Shown in pieces: positions 16,826-25,828 of a stretch of 64,000 nucleotides of DNA. The notes under the pieces are model-generated. The model ran no database searches, was not told the DNA's origin, and saw only the letters and a program-made list of their open reading frames with translations. The DNA is taken from contig JAKOTR010000097.1 in assembly GCA_029776225.1 (NCBI GenBank), positions 1-64,000 on the forward strand, written 5' to 3'. The position numbers and the translations under genes were made by a program. How positions within the stretch are numbered: position 1 is the stretch's first letter; the number at the start of each line of letters is the position of its first letter. This DNA is from Acidobacteriota bacterium (GTDB taxonomy: Bacteria > Acidobacteriota > Terriglobia > Bryobacterales > Bryobacteraceae).

Positions 16826-17530
16826 TTAATTCTTGCTCTTGAAACTGCCGTTGACATTGGTCACTCCACCGGAGGACGTCACGAGGACAACCGCTTGCCT
16901 TCCGCTGGACGCGTCCTCGGCGGTGATGCTGCCGCCGTTGCCGCCGCTTGAAGTGTTGACGGTCATACCGGCCTCTTTGAAGCCGGCCTCATAGAACTGC
17001 AAGACCTGGGCGGGGGAATCCTCGGTAGTGAATTGAAAGTGTGCGCCGTCGCCTTCCGTGCCTTGCATGGCGAAGCTTGCCTGAGGCGATGAGCCCGGAT
17101 AGGACGGGAACCAGGAGGGCAAATTGGCGGGCGTGCCCGCGCCGAACGTCGCGCGGACGGCACCGCCGTCGTCTCCCTCGCCTTCGAAGCTGATCCGGCC
17201 TTCCTTAATGTCTTCGAAGTTCATGGTGACGTTTTTCCCCGTCCTCTTATCGCGAACGGTGACGATGCCACGGTCTTCGTCGATGGAGACGAGTTCGAGA
17301 TTCGGGTTGGCCGCAACCGCCATCTTGACCATGGCGACAGCGGGGTTCTTCTTCATCAAGTCCGGATCGAGCCCGGCCTGCTTGACCTTATACAGTCCGA
17401 AAGAGACTGCGAGTACCAGGGCGATGCCGGCCAGGACGAGGACTCCGCCGCAGCCGATCAGGATGTAGAGCAGGGGACTTTTCTTCTTCGCCGGCGGAAC
17501 GCCGCCGGCCGGGGGAACGCTAGTAGTCAT
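16826..17530 (-). CDS. Single-pass membrane protein of unknown function
   Basis: A 234-residue protein. A Pro-rich cytosolic start (residues 1-18) with KKK is followed by one transmembrane segment, about residues 18-48 (LLYILIGCGGVLVLAGIALV). The remaining 185 residues are extracytoplasmic, rich in Gly/Ser/Asp near the end. The segment from about 130 to 200 (LPSWFPSYPGS ... QVLQFYEAGFKEAGM) resembles small periplasmic domains that recur in acidobacterial proteins of this layout. Function unknown. A divergent gap of 195 bp separates it from the TolC-type gene. Confidence 0.7.
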   Translation of the reverse strand: MTTSVPPAGGVPPAKKKSPLLYILIGCGGVLVLAGIALVLAVSFGLYKVKQAGLDPDLMKKNPAVAMVKMAVAANPNLELVSIDEDRGIVTVRDKRTGKNVTMNFEDIKEGRISFEGEGDDGGAVRATFGAGTPANLPSWFPSYPGSSPQASFAMQGTEGDGAHFQFTTEDSPAQVLQFYEAGFKEAGMTVNTSSGGNGGSITAEDASSGRQAVVLVTSSGGVTNVNGSFKSKN

Positions 17531-17725
17531 TCAAACGATCTCTCCAGGATGGATTTTGACTGCACAAACCGGAGGATTATACCAGCAGGCGCGGAGGAAG
17601 CGTCGTGTGTTTCGGCGAAGCTCCGCTCACCAGGTGCGATACCATAGCAGATTCAAGGAACAGAACGGGACAGAGTACCGTCTTAGTTGCTTGATGAATT
17701 TGACCCTACATAGAGGTGTGACTCG

Positions 17726-19648
17726 ATGGACTGTATACGACGCGGGATTGCGATCATTTGTGTCCTGCTGCTTCTGACCCCCCTTGCGGACGCTCAAGTC
17801 CCGGGCTTGACGGAAAGCGGCGGGGGCTGGTTCAGCTCCTACAAGTTCAGAGAGTTGCCGCCAATCGATTTGTCGAATTCAAACCGCTTGGAGCAGCTAC
17901 TGCGCGGAGGGAACATCTACCTGTCGCTCCAGGACGCCATCGCGCTGGCGCTCGAAAACAACCTGGACATTGCGATCCAGCGCTACGCTCCGATTAACGC
18001 AGAGGCCAGCCTGCTGCGGGCGAAGGCGGGCGGTCCGCTGCGCGGCGTGCCGACGAGCGTGCAAACCGTGACCACGAATATTCTCTCGCAAGTGACCGGT
18101 ACGGGCTCGGGGACCGGTGGCGGGGGCGGCGGCTCGGTTTCGGGCTCGGGCGGGGGCGCGGGCGGCACCATCATCACCGCGACCGGCACCTCTATTCCCA
18201 ACTTGGATCCTTCGTTTTACGTTGCTGGCAGCGCCGGGCACCGGACGAATCCGCAGACCAACTCCTTCACCACCGGGACGAACTCGCTGGTGCTCAGCAA
18301 CAAGAGCTTCAGCGCCGGCATTCAGAAGGCGTTCCTCACCGGTACGTCTGTCTCGCTGGGCTGGAACAACAACAACGTCAAAACGAATGCATTCCGCAAC
18401 GATTACAACCCCTACACGAATGCGAACCTGGAACTCACGATCTCACAGCGGTTGCTGCAGGGATTCGGGCCGGCGGTGAACAGCCGGAACATCCGGATCG
18501 CGCAGAACAACCGGAAGGTGTCGGATCTGGCCTTCAAACAGCAGGTGATCGCGACGGTTTCGCAGGTCATCGCCGGGTACTGGGATCTGGTGACCTTCCA
18601 CGAGAACGTGAAAGTAAGGCGGCAGGCCCTGGAGCTCTCGAAAAAACTGTACGAAGACAACAAGAAACAGGTGGAGATCGGGACTCTGGCGCCGATCGAG
18701 ATCGTCCGCGCCGAAGCCGAGGTCGCCTCCAACCAGCAGGCGCTGGTGAACGCGGAGACGCAGCTGCTCCAGCAGGAGACGGCGCTGAAGAACGCCCTGA
18801 GCCGCACCGGCGTGGCCAGCCCGACCATCGCCGAGGCGCGCATCATCCCCACGGACCGGATCACGGTGCCGGAGGAGGAGCAGATCGAACCGATCCAGGA
18901 CCTCGTGGCGCAGGCGCTCGAGAACCGTCCGGAGCTGCTGCAGAGCCGCATCAGTATCGAGAGCACGAGGATCGGGCTGAAGGGCACCAAGAGCCAGCTT
19001 CTGCCGTCGCTCGACATCCAGGCGTCCTTCCAGAACAACGCTCTGGCCGGCCAGCTCAACACGGTGCCGGTTCCGAACATTCCGGGAATCGATCCAAACC
19101 AGTTCCAGCGCGGCGTGGGCGGCGATCCGTTCTTCATCGGGGGAGTGGGGACCGCGTTCCGCCAGCTCTTCCGGCGCAATTTTCCGGACTATTCGATCGC
19201 GTTCCAGTTGAACGTGCCGCTGCAGAACCGCGCGGCCAAGGCGGATATGATCATGGACCAGGTGAGCCTGCGGCAACAGGAGCTCCAGCAGCAGCGGCTG
19301 ATTAACTCGATCCGCATGGACGTGAGGAATGCGCTGATCGCGCTGCAGCAGGCCCGGGCCGCATACCAGGCCGCGGTTAAGGCGCGGGAACTGGCGGAAC
19401 AGACCGTGGACGCCGAGCAGAAAAAGTACGCGCTCGGCGCCTCGACAATCTTCTTCGTGATCCAATACCAGCGCGACCTGGCGCAGGCGCGCTCGCAGGA
19501 AGTGGCGGCCGAGAGCGCCTACGCGAAAGCCAAAGTGATGCTCGACCAGGCAGTGGGGCGGATCCTTGAGGCCTACAACATCTCGATTGAGGAGGCGGAG
19601 AAGGGAAGAGTCTCGCGGCCGCCGGACCCGCTGCCGGCGATTCCATAG
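17726..19648 (+). CDS. TolC-family outer-membrane channel
   Basis: A 640-residue outer-membrane efflux protein. The signal peptide runs to about residue 24 (ends PLADAQ). The long helices of two OEP repeats are visible, with YWDLVTFHENVKVRRQALELS in the first and RNALIALQQARAAYQAAVKARELAEQT in the second, the canonical positions. Such trimers link inner-membrane pumps to the outside. A Gly/Ser-rich insert near residues 130-150 is unusual for the family. The start has AGAGGTG upstream. No pump genes are adjacent, so its partner is unknown. A strong terminator follows. Confidence 0.9.
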   Translation: MDCIRRGIAIICVLLLLTPLADAQVPGLTESGGGWFSSYKFRELPPIDLSNSNRLEQLLRGGNIYLSLQDAIALALENNLDIAIQRYAPINAEASLLRAKAGGPLRGVPTSVQTVTTNILSQVTGTGSGTGGGGGGSVSGSGGGAGGTIITATGTSIPNLDPSFYVAGSAGHRTNPQTNSFTTGTNSLVLSNKSFSAGIQKAFLTGTSVSLGWNNNNVKTNAFRNDYNPYTNANLELTISQRLLQGFGPAVNSRNIRIAQNNRKVSDLAFKQQVIATVSQVIAGYWDLVTFHENVKVRRQALELSKKLYEDNKKQVEIGTLAPIEIVRAEAEVASNQQALVNAETQLLQQETALKNALSRTGVASPTIAEARIIPTDRITVPEEEQIEPIQDLVAQALENRPELLQSRISIESTRIGLKGTKSQLLPSLDIQASFQNNALAGQLNTVPVPNIPGIDPNQFQRGVGGDPFFIGGVGTAFRQLFRRNFPDYSIAFQLNVPLQNRAAKADMIMDQVSLRQQELQQQRLINSIRMDVRNALIALQQARAAYQAAVKARELAEQTVDAEQKKYALGASTIFFVIQYQRDLAQARSQEVAAESAYAKAKVMLDQAVGRILEAYNISIEEAEKGRVSRPPDPLPAIP

Positions 19649-19672
19649 AGGCTTGAGATTTTCGGATTGGTA

Positions 19673-19703
19673 GGGCGCGGTTCCGGCCGCGCCCTTTCAT
19701 TTT
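19673..19703 (+). terminator. Rho-independent terminator of the TolC-type gene
   Basis: GGGCGCGG (19673-19680) pairs with CCGCGCCC (19687-19694) across a 6-base loop, followed by TTTCATTTT. It begins 24 bp after the stop. The stretch from 19704 to 20224 has no gene I can support; it contains one short open frame with poor codon use. Confidence 0.85.
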
Positions 19704-20224
19704 GCACAGCTTAGCTGGTACCAAATTGCATGGGCGCACCCGTGATGATGAAATTTTTGCGCGGATTGCAAAACGGCGGGGACGATTTGGTTCAGTCTTT
19801 TCAGGATGTTACGTTTGGTGAGGCAATTGCCTTTTTCGAGGGCGTGATGACATCGAGAAAAGGCTCAAGGAATGATGGTTTGGTCCTCTGTTTGCCCGCC
19901 AGCATCGCTTCTTCATCACTCTGAACGGTTTTCCCGCCAAAGAACCTCGCGCCCACATCCTTGAGCCTTGCAGTCCAGGGGAGGTGAGAAATTAGCCTTC
20001 CCGGGACTGCCTCCGGATGTAAAAAACCACCCTTGGTCCTCTCATTTGACGGCGTTCTCTGATATATTCAGAACATCGAATTTGGGCTGGTGAAATATCC
20101 GTAATCGTTGTGTGCCTGGAACTCGCTGATAGGCGCGCGGCGCGGGTATGGCTGGGCTGGGGCCTATCAACGCGATTCCTGGACAGCCCTACTGGTATCC
20201 AACGGCAGACATCAGGAGGCACTT

Positions 20225-20845
20225 GTGAAAAAGAAAAAACCCGAGCCGGGGGTTACGCGCCGCGGCTTCATTCGCGGCGTTGGGTTGGGAAGCGGCGTCG
20301 CAGGGGCCGGCATCCTGGAGACCGAGGCGGCGGCCGCGCCGGCGGTGCAAGTCGTGGGGCCGGGTCCGGCGCAGGTCACGCTCAAAGTCAACGGTAAACA
20401 GCACACCCTCAACCTGGAGCCGCGCGTCACGCTTCTGGACGCGCTCCGCGACCACCTGAATTACACTGGCGCGAAAAAAGTCTGCGACCGCGCATCGTGC
20501 GGCGCCTGCACGGTGATTGTCGGCGGCAAGGCGGTCTACGCGTGCAATATGCTGGCGATCGAGGCGCAGGGGCAGGACATCCAGACGGTCGAGAGCCTCT
20601 CGTCCGGCAACAAATACCATCCGCTCATCACCGCGTTCGTCGAAAACGACGCGCAGCAGTGCGGCTTCTGCACGCCCGGATTCGTCATGGCGGCGAAGGC
20701 GTTTCTGGAGCAGAATCCGAATCCCACCTATGAGGAGGTAAAGGCGGGCCTTGGCGGGAATCTGTGCCGCTGCGGCACCTACATCGGCCTGCGCAACGCC
20801 GTTCTTCAGGCCGCAAAACAGATGAAAGGAGCGGCAAATGGCTGA
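20225..20845 (+). CDS. Molybdenum hydroxylase [2Fe-2S] subunit, Tat-exported
   Basis: The GTG at 20225 has AGGAGG seven bases upstream and gives a 206-residue protein. A twin-arginine signal (TRRGFIRGVGLGSG) spans about residues 10-40. The plant-type ferredoxin cluster ligands are in CDRASCGAC and the following CNM; the second cluster uses CGFC and CRC. This is the small subunit of the xanthine dehydrogenase / aldehyde oxidoreductase family (PaoA/YagT-like). It passes electrons from the Mo site to FAD. It overlaps the large subunit gene by 8 bp. Tat export implies a periplasmic enzyme. Confidence 0.92.
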   Translation: MKKKKPEPGVTRRGFIRGVGLGSGVAGAGILETEAAAAPAVQVVGPGPAQVTLKVNGKQHTLNLEPRVTLLDALRDHLNYTGAKKVCDRASCGACTVIVGGKAVYACNMLAIEAQGQDIQTVESLSSGNKYHPLITAFVENDAQQCGFCTPGFVMAAKAFLEQNPNPTYEEVKAGLGGNLCRCGTYIGLRNAVLQAAKQMKGAANG

Positions 20846-22991
20846 GACGCTCGACTACAGTTGGCCGGCGAAAGAGAAACGCCGGGTAATCGGCAAGCCC
20901 TTGCCCCGCATTGACGGGTATGCCAAGTCGTCGGGGCGGGCCAAGTACGCCTACGACGTGCACCGGCCGGGCATGCTCTACGGGGCGCTGCTCACCTGCC
21001 CCCATGCTCACGCGCGAATCACCAGCATCGACACCAGCGCCGCCGAGAAATCGCCAGGGGTGATGGCCGTCGATCTGATGGCCAGGCCGGGCGAGGAAAT
21101 CCAGTACGCCGGATATGAAATCGCATCGGTGGCGGCCACTACGCTGGAACAGGCCCGGGACGCGGTCCGCAAGATTAAGGTCGCCTACGAAGTGCTCCCG
21201 CACCTGGTGGATGAGAGGGACCTGGCGAAAGCGGGCAGCCGCGCCAAGGCAAGCGGCGAGCAGGTGTCCGGCGACCCGGACCAGGCTTTCAAAGAAGCCG
21301 ACGTCGTCTCCGAGGGCTTTTACGGCATCCCCGTTCTGACTCACTGCTGCATGGAGGCCCACGGCCAGGTGATCGAGTGGAAGCCGGACCGTTTCGACTA
21401 CTGGCCTTCGACCCAGAACGTTTCGGGCGTGGGCGGGGATCTGGCCAAGGTCCTGGAGATCCCGGCCACCAACGTTCACACGCACATGGAGGCGATGGGC
21501 GGCGGCTTCGGCAGCAAGTTCAGCCACGACCGCATCGGCGAAACCTGCGCGCGGCTCTCCCGGAAAGCCGGCGGGCGGCCGGTCAAGCTGTTCCTCGACC
21601 GCTCCACCGAACTCGAGATTGCAGGCAACCGCCCCTCGTTCTTCGCAAGGATCAAGCTGGCGGCGAAGAAAGACGGCATGGTGACGGCGTGGGAGTCCGA
21701 ATCGTGGGCCACAGGCGGTCCCGGTGGGGCAAACCTCCCGGCGGGCAGCCTGCCGTACGTCTTCCGCGGCGTGCCGAACAAGCGGATGACGCACACTTCG
21801 GTTTCGATCAACGCGGCGCCGCAGAGGGCCTGGCGCGCCCCGAACAACCCGCAGCTCTCCTACCTGACCTGCGCCGCGATGGAGGACCTGGCGGCGAAAC
21901 TCAACATGGATCCGGTGGAGTTCTTCCACAAGAACTTGGAGTACGCCGGCGCTCCGGGCCCCGATGTCTTCCGCGCGCAGCTTCAAAAGGCGGCGGAGCT
22001 GGCCGAGTGGAAAAAGCTGTGGCGGCCGCGCGGGCAGTCCGGCCCGGGTCCCGTAAAGCGCGGCCTGGGCATCGGTTTCAACATGTGGTACGGGCTGGGC
22101 CACGCCAGCAGGGCCCTGACCCGGATTCACCCGGACGGATCGGTGGAAGTCGAAATCGGCAGCCAGGATCTGGGTACCGGGACCCGCACGGTGATCGCGA
22201 TGGTGGCGGCGGAGACGCTGGGGCTACCGGTGAGCGCCATCAAGGTGAAGATCGGCGAGAACGCCTACCCGCCCTCGGGCGCCTCGGGCGGTTCGACGAC
22301 GGTGGGCGGCGTTTCGGCATCCACCCGCAAGTCGTCCATGAACGCGCTGGTGAAGCTTTTTGAAGTGGTCTCGGATGCGCTCGGCGCGCCGCCCGGCGAA
22401 CTGGAGGCGGTCGGCGGAAAAATCCAGGTGAAGGGCAATCCGTCGAAGAGCATCACTTGGCAGGCGGCCTGTAAGAAGCTGGGCACGAAGACCATTCAGG
22501 AGATGGGTGAGAACGCGCAGCGCGGGCCGGGCGGGCTGATCAACGGCGGCGCAGGCGGCGTGCAGATCGCCGACGTGTCGGTGGATACCGAGACCGGCCT
22601 GGTGAAGATGAACCGCATGGTCGCGGTGCAGGACTGCGGGTTGATCATCAATCCGAAAACGGCGGAAAGCCAGGTTTACGGCGCGGTCATGCTGAGCATC
22701 GCCGGCGCGTTGTTCGAGGAACGCATCATGGATCAGATTACCGGCCGTATGCTCAACCCCGGTTTCGAGTTCTACAAGCTGCCGGGTATCGGCGACGTCG
22801 GCGAGATCATCGTGCATTTGAATGTCGAGCCGGAGCACGACAAGCGCGGCGTGATCGGGCTCGGCGAGCCGCCGGTGGTCGGCGGAATCGCGGCCATCGC
22901 CAATGCAGTGGCCAACGCCATCGGAGTGCGGGTGCCGGTTGTTCCGCTGACACCTGACAAGGTGCTGAAAGCACTGGAAGGGAGGGCCTGA
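20838..22991 (+). CDS. Molybdenum hydroxylase large (molybdopterin-binding) subunit
   Basis: A 717-residue protein of the xanthine dehydrogenase family, PaoC/YagR-like. The N-terminal a/b hammerhead starts GKPLPRIDGYAKSSGRAKY. GGGFGSKF and the later GSQDLGTGT lie at Mo-cofactor contacts, and the catalytic Glu of the family is in GLGEPPVVGG near the C-terminus. It oxidises an aldehyde or heterocycle with water as oxygen source; the substrate is not readable. It has no signal of its own, so export would be by hitch-hiking on the Tat-bearing small subunit. Overlaps its neighbours by 8 bp and 1 bp. Confidence 0.92.
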   Translation: MAETLDYSWPAKEKRRVIGKPLPRIDGYAKSSGRAKYAYDVHRPGMLYGALLTCPHAHARITSIDTSAAEKSPGVMAVDLMARPGEEIQYAGYEIASVAATTLEQARDAVRKIKVAYEVLPHLVDERDLAKAGSRAKASGEQVSGDPDQAFKEADVVSEGFYGIPVLTHCCMEAHGQVIEWKPDRFDYWPSTQNVSGVGGDLAKVLEIPATNVHTHMEAMGGGFGSKFSHDRIGETCARLSRKAGGRPVKLFLDRSTELEIAGNRPSFFARIKLAAKKDGMVTAWESESWATGGPGGANLPAGSLPYVFRGVPNKRMTHTSVSINAAPQRAWRAPNNPQLSYLTCAAMEDLAAKLNMDPVEFFHKNLEYAGAPGPDVFRAQLQKAAELAEWKKLWRPRGQSGPGPVKRGLGIGFNMWYGLGHASRALTRIHPDGSVEVEIGSQDLGTGTRTVIAMVAAETLGLPVSAIKVKIGENAYPPSGASGGSTTVGGVSASTRKSSMNALVKLFEVVSDALGAPPGELEAVGGKIQVKGNPSKSITWQAACKKLGTKTIQEMGENAQRGPGGLINGGAGGVQIADVSVDTETGLVKMNRMVAVQDCGLIINPKTAESQVYGAVMLSIAGALFEERIMDQITGRMLNPGFEFYKLPGIGDVGEIIVHLNVEPEHDKRGVIGLGEPPVVGGIAAIANAVANAIGVRVPVVPLTPDKVLKALEGRA

Positions 22992-23977
22992 TGCAAGCCT
23001 TTGAGTATGCGCGCCCATCAACGGTTCAGGAGGCGGTCAGCTTGCTTGGGAACAGTTGGGAGGATGCCAATCTCCTGGCCGGCGGCACCGACCTTCTGAG
23101 TTTGATGAAAGATTACATCCACACGCCCAAGCGGTTGGTGAGCCTGAAGGGCATTAAGGAACTGGAGGGGATCCGGAAGTCGGCGGGAGGCCTGCGGATC
23201 GGCGCGCTGGTCACTCTGGAAGAGCTGCTGCGGAACCCCGACGTGCGCAAGGAGTACCCCTCGCTGGCCGCGGCCGCGCGCGGTGTCGCCAGCCCGCAGA
23301 TGCGCAACATGGGGACCGTCGGCGGCGACCTCTGCCAGCGCCCGCGCTGCTGGTACTTCCGGCTCGGCTTCGGATTGCTGGCGAAGGGCCCGAACGGAGA
23401 AAGCCTTGTGCCCTCCGGCGACAACCGCTATCACGCGATCTTCAACAACCGGGGGCCGGCGTACTTCGTCAGCGCGTCGAGTTTTGGACCGCCGCTGGTG
23501 GCCCTCGGAGCCACCGTGAACCTGGTTTCGCCATCGGGCACGCGCGAACTGCCGGTTGAAAAATTCTTCGTAGCGCCGGCAACCGAGAACGCCCGGGAGA
23601 ACGTGCTGGCGCCGAATGAGATCCTGACGGAAATCCTCGTGCCCCCGGCCGCGGGGGTGCGGAACGCGACCTACGAAGTGCGGCAGAAGATGGCGCTCGA
23701 TTATCCACTGGCGACCGCTTCCGTGGCGCTGCGGATGCGGGGCAACACGGTGGCAAGCGCACGCATCGTGCTGGGCCACGTGGCGCCGGTGCCATGGCGT
23801 GCGCAGGCGGCGGAGAAGGCGCTCACCGGAAAGACACTCAACGCCGCGGCCATTGAGGAAGCGGCCAAGGCTGCCGTGCAGGGGGCGACACCGCTCAGCA
23901 TGAACGGCTACAAGGTTCAGCTTGCGAGCGTGGCGGTGAAACGCGCGCTCGAGGAAGCCGCCCAAGCGAGGACATAG
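22991..23977 (+). CDS. Molybdenum hydroxylase FAD-binding subunit
   Basis: A 328-residue subunit, PaoB/YagS-like. The FAD motif LLAGGTDLL is at about residues 25-33, SPQMRNMGTVGGDLCQRPRC is the second FAD loop, and a CO-dehydrogenase flavoprotein C-terminal domain follows. In PaoB the CWYFR region continues with three more cysteines that hold a [4Fe-4S] cluster. Here only the first cysteine is kept (RPRCWYFRLGF); the others are replaced, so this cluster is probably absent. The ATG overlaps the previous stop as TGATG. The final electron acceptor is unknown. Confidence 0.9.
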   Translation: MQAFEYARPSTVQEAVSLLGNSWEDANLLAGGTDLLSLMKDYIHTPKRLVSLKGIKELEGIRKSAGGLRIGALVTLEELLRNPDVRKEYPSLAAAARGVASPQMRNMGTVGGDLCQRPRCWYFRLGFGLLAKGPNGESLVPSGDNRYHAIFNNRGPAYFVSASSFGPPLVALGATVNLVSPSGTRELPVEKFFVAPATENARENVLAPNEILTEILVPPAAGVRNATYEVRQKMALDYPLATASVALRMRGNTVASARIVLGHVAPVPWRAQAAEKALTGKTLNAAAIEEAAKAAVQGATPLSMNGYKVQLASVAVKRALEEAAQART

Positions 23978-23979
23978 CG

Positions 23980-24189
23980 ATGGAAAAGACCGGCTTTCAC
24001 GTCATCGGCTCGGACCGCTGCGAAAACCTGCGCTGGAAAGGGATGTTCATCGACGCCGAACGGGACACCCCGACCGGCAGCGACCACATCTTCTGGTGCC
24101 TGAAAACGCAGCTTGCGCTGGGGCCCGACGGCCAGCTCGTGGATAAGTACGAGTGCAACGCGGCGCGTAGCTGCTATAAGGCGCTGTAA
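23980..24189 (+). CDS. Small cysteine-containing protein at the end of the Mo-hydroxylase operon
   Basis: A 69-residue protein whose ATG is 2 bp after the stop of the FAD subunit, so it belongs to the same transcript. It has four cysteines (14, 40, 59, 65) and aromatic residues (FHVIGSDRCENLRWKGMFID, HIFWCLKTQ). I do not recognise a family. The spaced cysteines and the operon position suggest a metal- or redox-linked accessory, for example a maturation or electron-transfer partner. No signal peptide is present, so it would be cytosolic. Confidence 0.7.
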   Translation: MEKTGFHVIGSDRCENLRWKGMFIDAERDTPTGSDHIFWCLKTQLALGPDGQLVDKYECNAARSCYKAL

Positions 24190-24257
24190 CATCCAGCCTG
24201 CTGCCTCTGATTCCGGGAGCACGGGTGTAGAATGGTATTACTCAGAGGAGGCTGGCC

Positions 24258-24938
24258 ATGAAACACCTGTTACGCAAAGTTAGCTTTGCGCTTACTGTCC
24301 CCGCTCTCAGTTTCGCGGGATCGCTTGCCGTTACGAACCTGCGAGGCGACTACGTGGAGTCCCGGACGGCCGACGTTTACACCGGACCGTGTTTCGCCAA
24401 CGGCGAGGCCAACCAGGTGGGCGACCTCGCGGTGTTCGGCTGGAGCATTGAGAAAGGCACGTGGCAGGGCGTCGAGCTGGATGGGCTCTCGGTAGTCGGC
24501 GTGGTGAAGGCGAGCGGAACACTGGGCGTGGACGAGACGGTCTACCCGGTGAAATCCGTGCTCATCATCGACGAGCGCGCCAACCCGGAGCAGCGGCTGG
24601 CGCTGAAAAGCTTCGCGCAGCGGATGGGCGGCGACCTGCTTCAGCACATTGTCCGCGTGGAATACCAGCCGATCATTTTCAAGCTGCGGGACAACAACCC
24701 GCATACCGCAACGGCGGTGGTGAATGCCGGCGTGGCGAGAATCGAAACGCGGGCGATCACGGGCGCGGACGACATCTGCCACAACGAAGAAACGTTCTAT
24801 CCGCCCTTGACCCGCGTGGACCACGCGATGCCCGCTTACACGCTCGCGAACCGGTTTGACGGCAACGGGCTGGGCACAAAGTGGAGCAGCCCGGGGAAGC
24901 GCAGCTCGTTCGTCGGCACGTTCCACCTGACGGATTAA
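24258..24938 (+). CDS. DUF1326 domain protein with export signal
   Basis: A 226-residue protein. A signal peptide (MKHLLRKVSFALTVPALSFAGS) is followed by a DUF1326-like domain, recognised by RGDYVESRTADVYTGPCFANGE and the later GVVKASGTLG. The usual cysteine cluster of DUF1326 is reduced to one cysteine in this region plus another in DDICHNEE. Start ATG has AGAGGAGG upstream. It follows the Mo-hydroxylase operon after 68 bp, and a TAGAAT-like -10 sits in that gap, so it may have its own promoter. Function unknown. Confidence 0.7.
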   Translation: MKHLLRKVSFALTVPALSFAGSLAVTNLRGDYVESRTADVYTGPCFANGEANQVGDLAVFGWSIEKGTWQGVELDGLSVVGVVKASGTLGVDETVYPVKSVLIIDERANPEQRLALKSFAQRMGGDLLQHIVRVEYQPIIFKLRDNNPHTATAVVNAGVARIETRAITGADDICHNEETFYPPLTRVDHAMPAYTLANRFDGNGLGTKWSSPGKRSSFVGTFHLTD

Positions 24939-25037
24939 CCGGCCGCGGGCCGGGTTTCGGGGGCGCGCCTCGCTGCCTGGGCCTGCCGGTACTCCGTGAG
25001 CCGGCACGCTGCTGACCGTGGAGTTCGGACGGCACCG

Positions 25038-25604
25038 CTATCCGCCTAACAACTGGCGCTTCAGGTCTTCATCGACCGGCTTCGGCCCCAGCCAGACCGA
25101 AAGCAGCGCGTCCGCAAAGTCTTTGCCGGAGATCCACATTTCGCGGCCCTGGCCGCGCACCAGGGTGCCTCGGCCCGGCAGGTACATGATATCGAGAACA
25201 TTCCCTTTTTTGAGGGCGGGCAGCGCCCGTTTCAACAGATCGAGCCGGGCGCGCAATGCTGGCATCACCGGCCCGGAGTTGCGCTTGACCCCATTCTCTA
25301 CCGCTTGGACAAAATCCTTGCGGCTGACGTCGCGCAGCATCACAAGAACAATGCGCCTGGTCTCGTCGGTCGTAATCGCCGCCCAGGCGTCCGTCGTCGG
25401 CCTTTCGAGGTAGAGCCCGACGACGTAGACCTTTGAGAAGAGCCTCTTGCGCACGCCTATTCCGTTCAGCCGCAGTTCCTCCCCGGCAACGCTGACCACC
25501 TCCGGCATCCTGACGCCTGACATTTCGCGTGCCTCAACCGCCGCTGCGTTCAGCGCCGCTGCGCACCAGAAGCCCGCAGCCACGATGTAGCGTAGCGTTT
25601 TCAC
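25038..25604 (-). CDS. Chalcone-isomerase-fold periplasmic protein
   Basis: The domain from residue about 80 of the open frame (VSVAGEELRLNGIGVRKRL, FSKVYVVGLYLERPTT) matches the chalcone isomerase-like family found in bacterial exported proteins. I place the start at the GTG at 25604 because it gives a clean signal peptide (KTLRYIVAAGFWCAAALNAA); an ATG at 25748 is possible but adds 48 low-quality residues. Bacterial members lack flavonoid substrates and are thought to bind lipids or fatty acids. No operon partner. Convergent with DUF1326. Confidence 0.7.
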   Translation of the reverse strand: MKTLRYIVAAGFWCAAALNAAAVEAREMSGVRMPEVVSVAGEELRLNGIGVRKRLFSKVYVVGLYLERPTTDAWAAITTDETRRIVLVMLRDVSRKDFVQAVENGVKRNSGPVMPALRARLDLLKRALPALKKGNVLDIMYLPGRGTLVRGQGREMWISGKDFADALLSVWLGPKPVDEDLKRQLLGG

Positions 25605-25828
25605 GGTGGTGCTCGGACCGAACCAGGATTGAGGGCGGATAACCTTCGAGGGCGAAACCGTGGTTGCAGCGGACAGGCAGGCCATCGGCAAAGCCGCATC
25701 CCCAAGCGGCTTTCTTGCTTTGATTTTACCCGGGTTGGCTGCGGGCACACGAGAAGCTCGGAGTTCGCCGGAGTTCGTCGTCAGTCGCGGGTGAGTAAGT
25801 CAGACTACCTTCACCTTGGCAACGCGAA

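Noticed and set aside
19730-19924. Short plus-strand open frame after the TolC terminator
   Set aside because: No ribosome site, weak codon bias and no recognisable motif.
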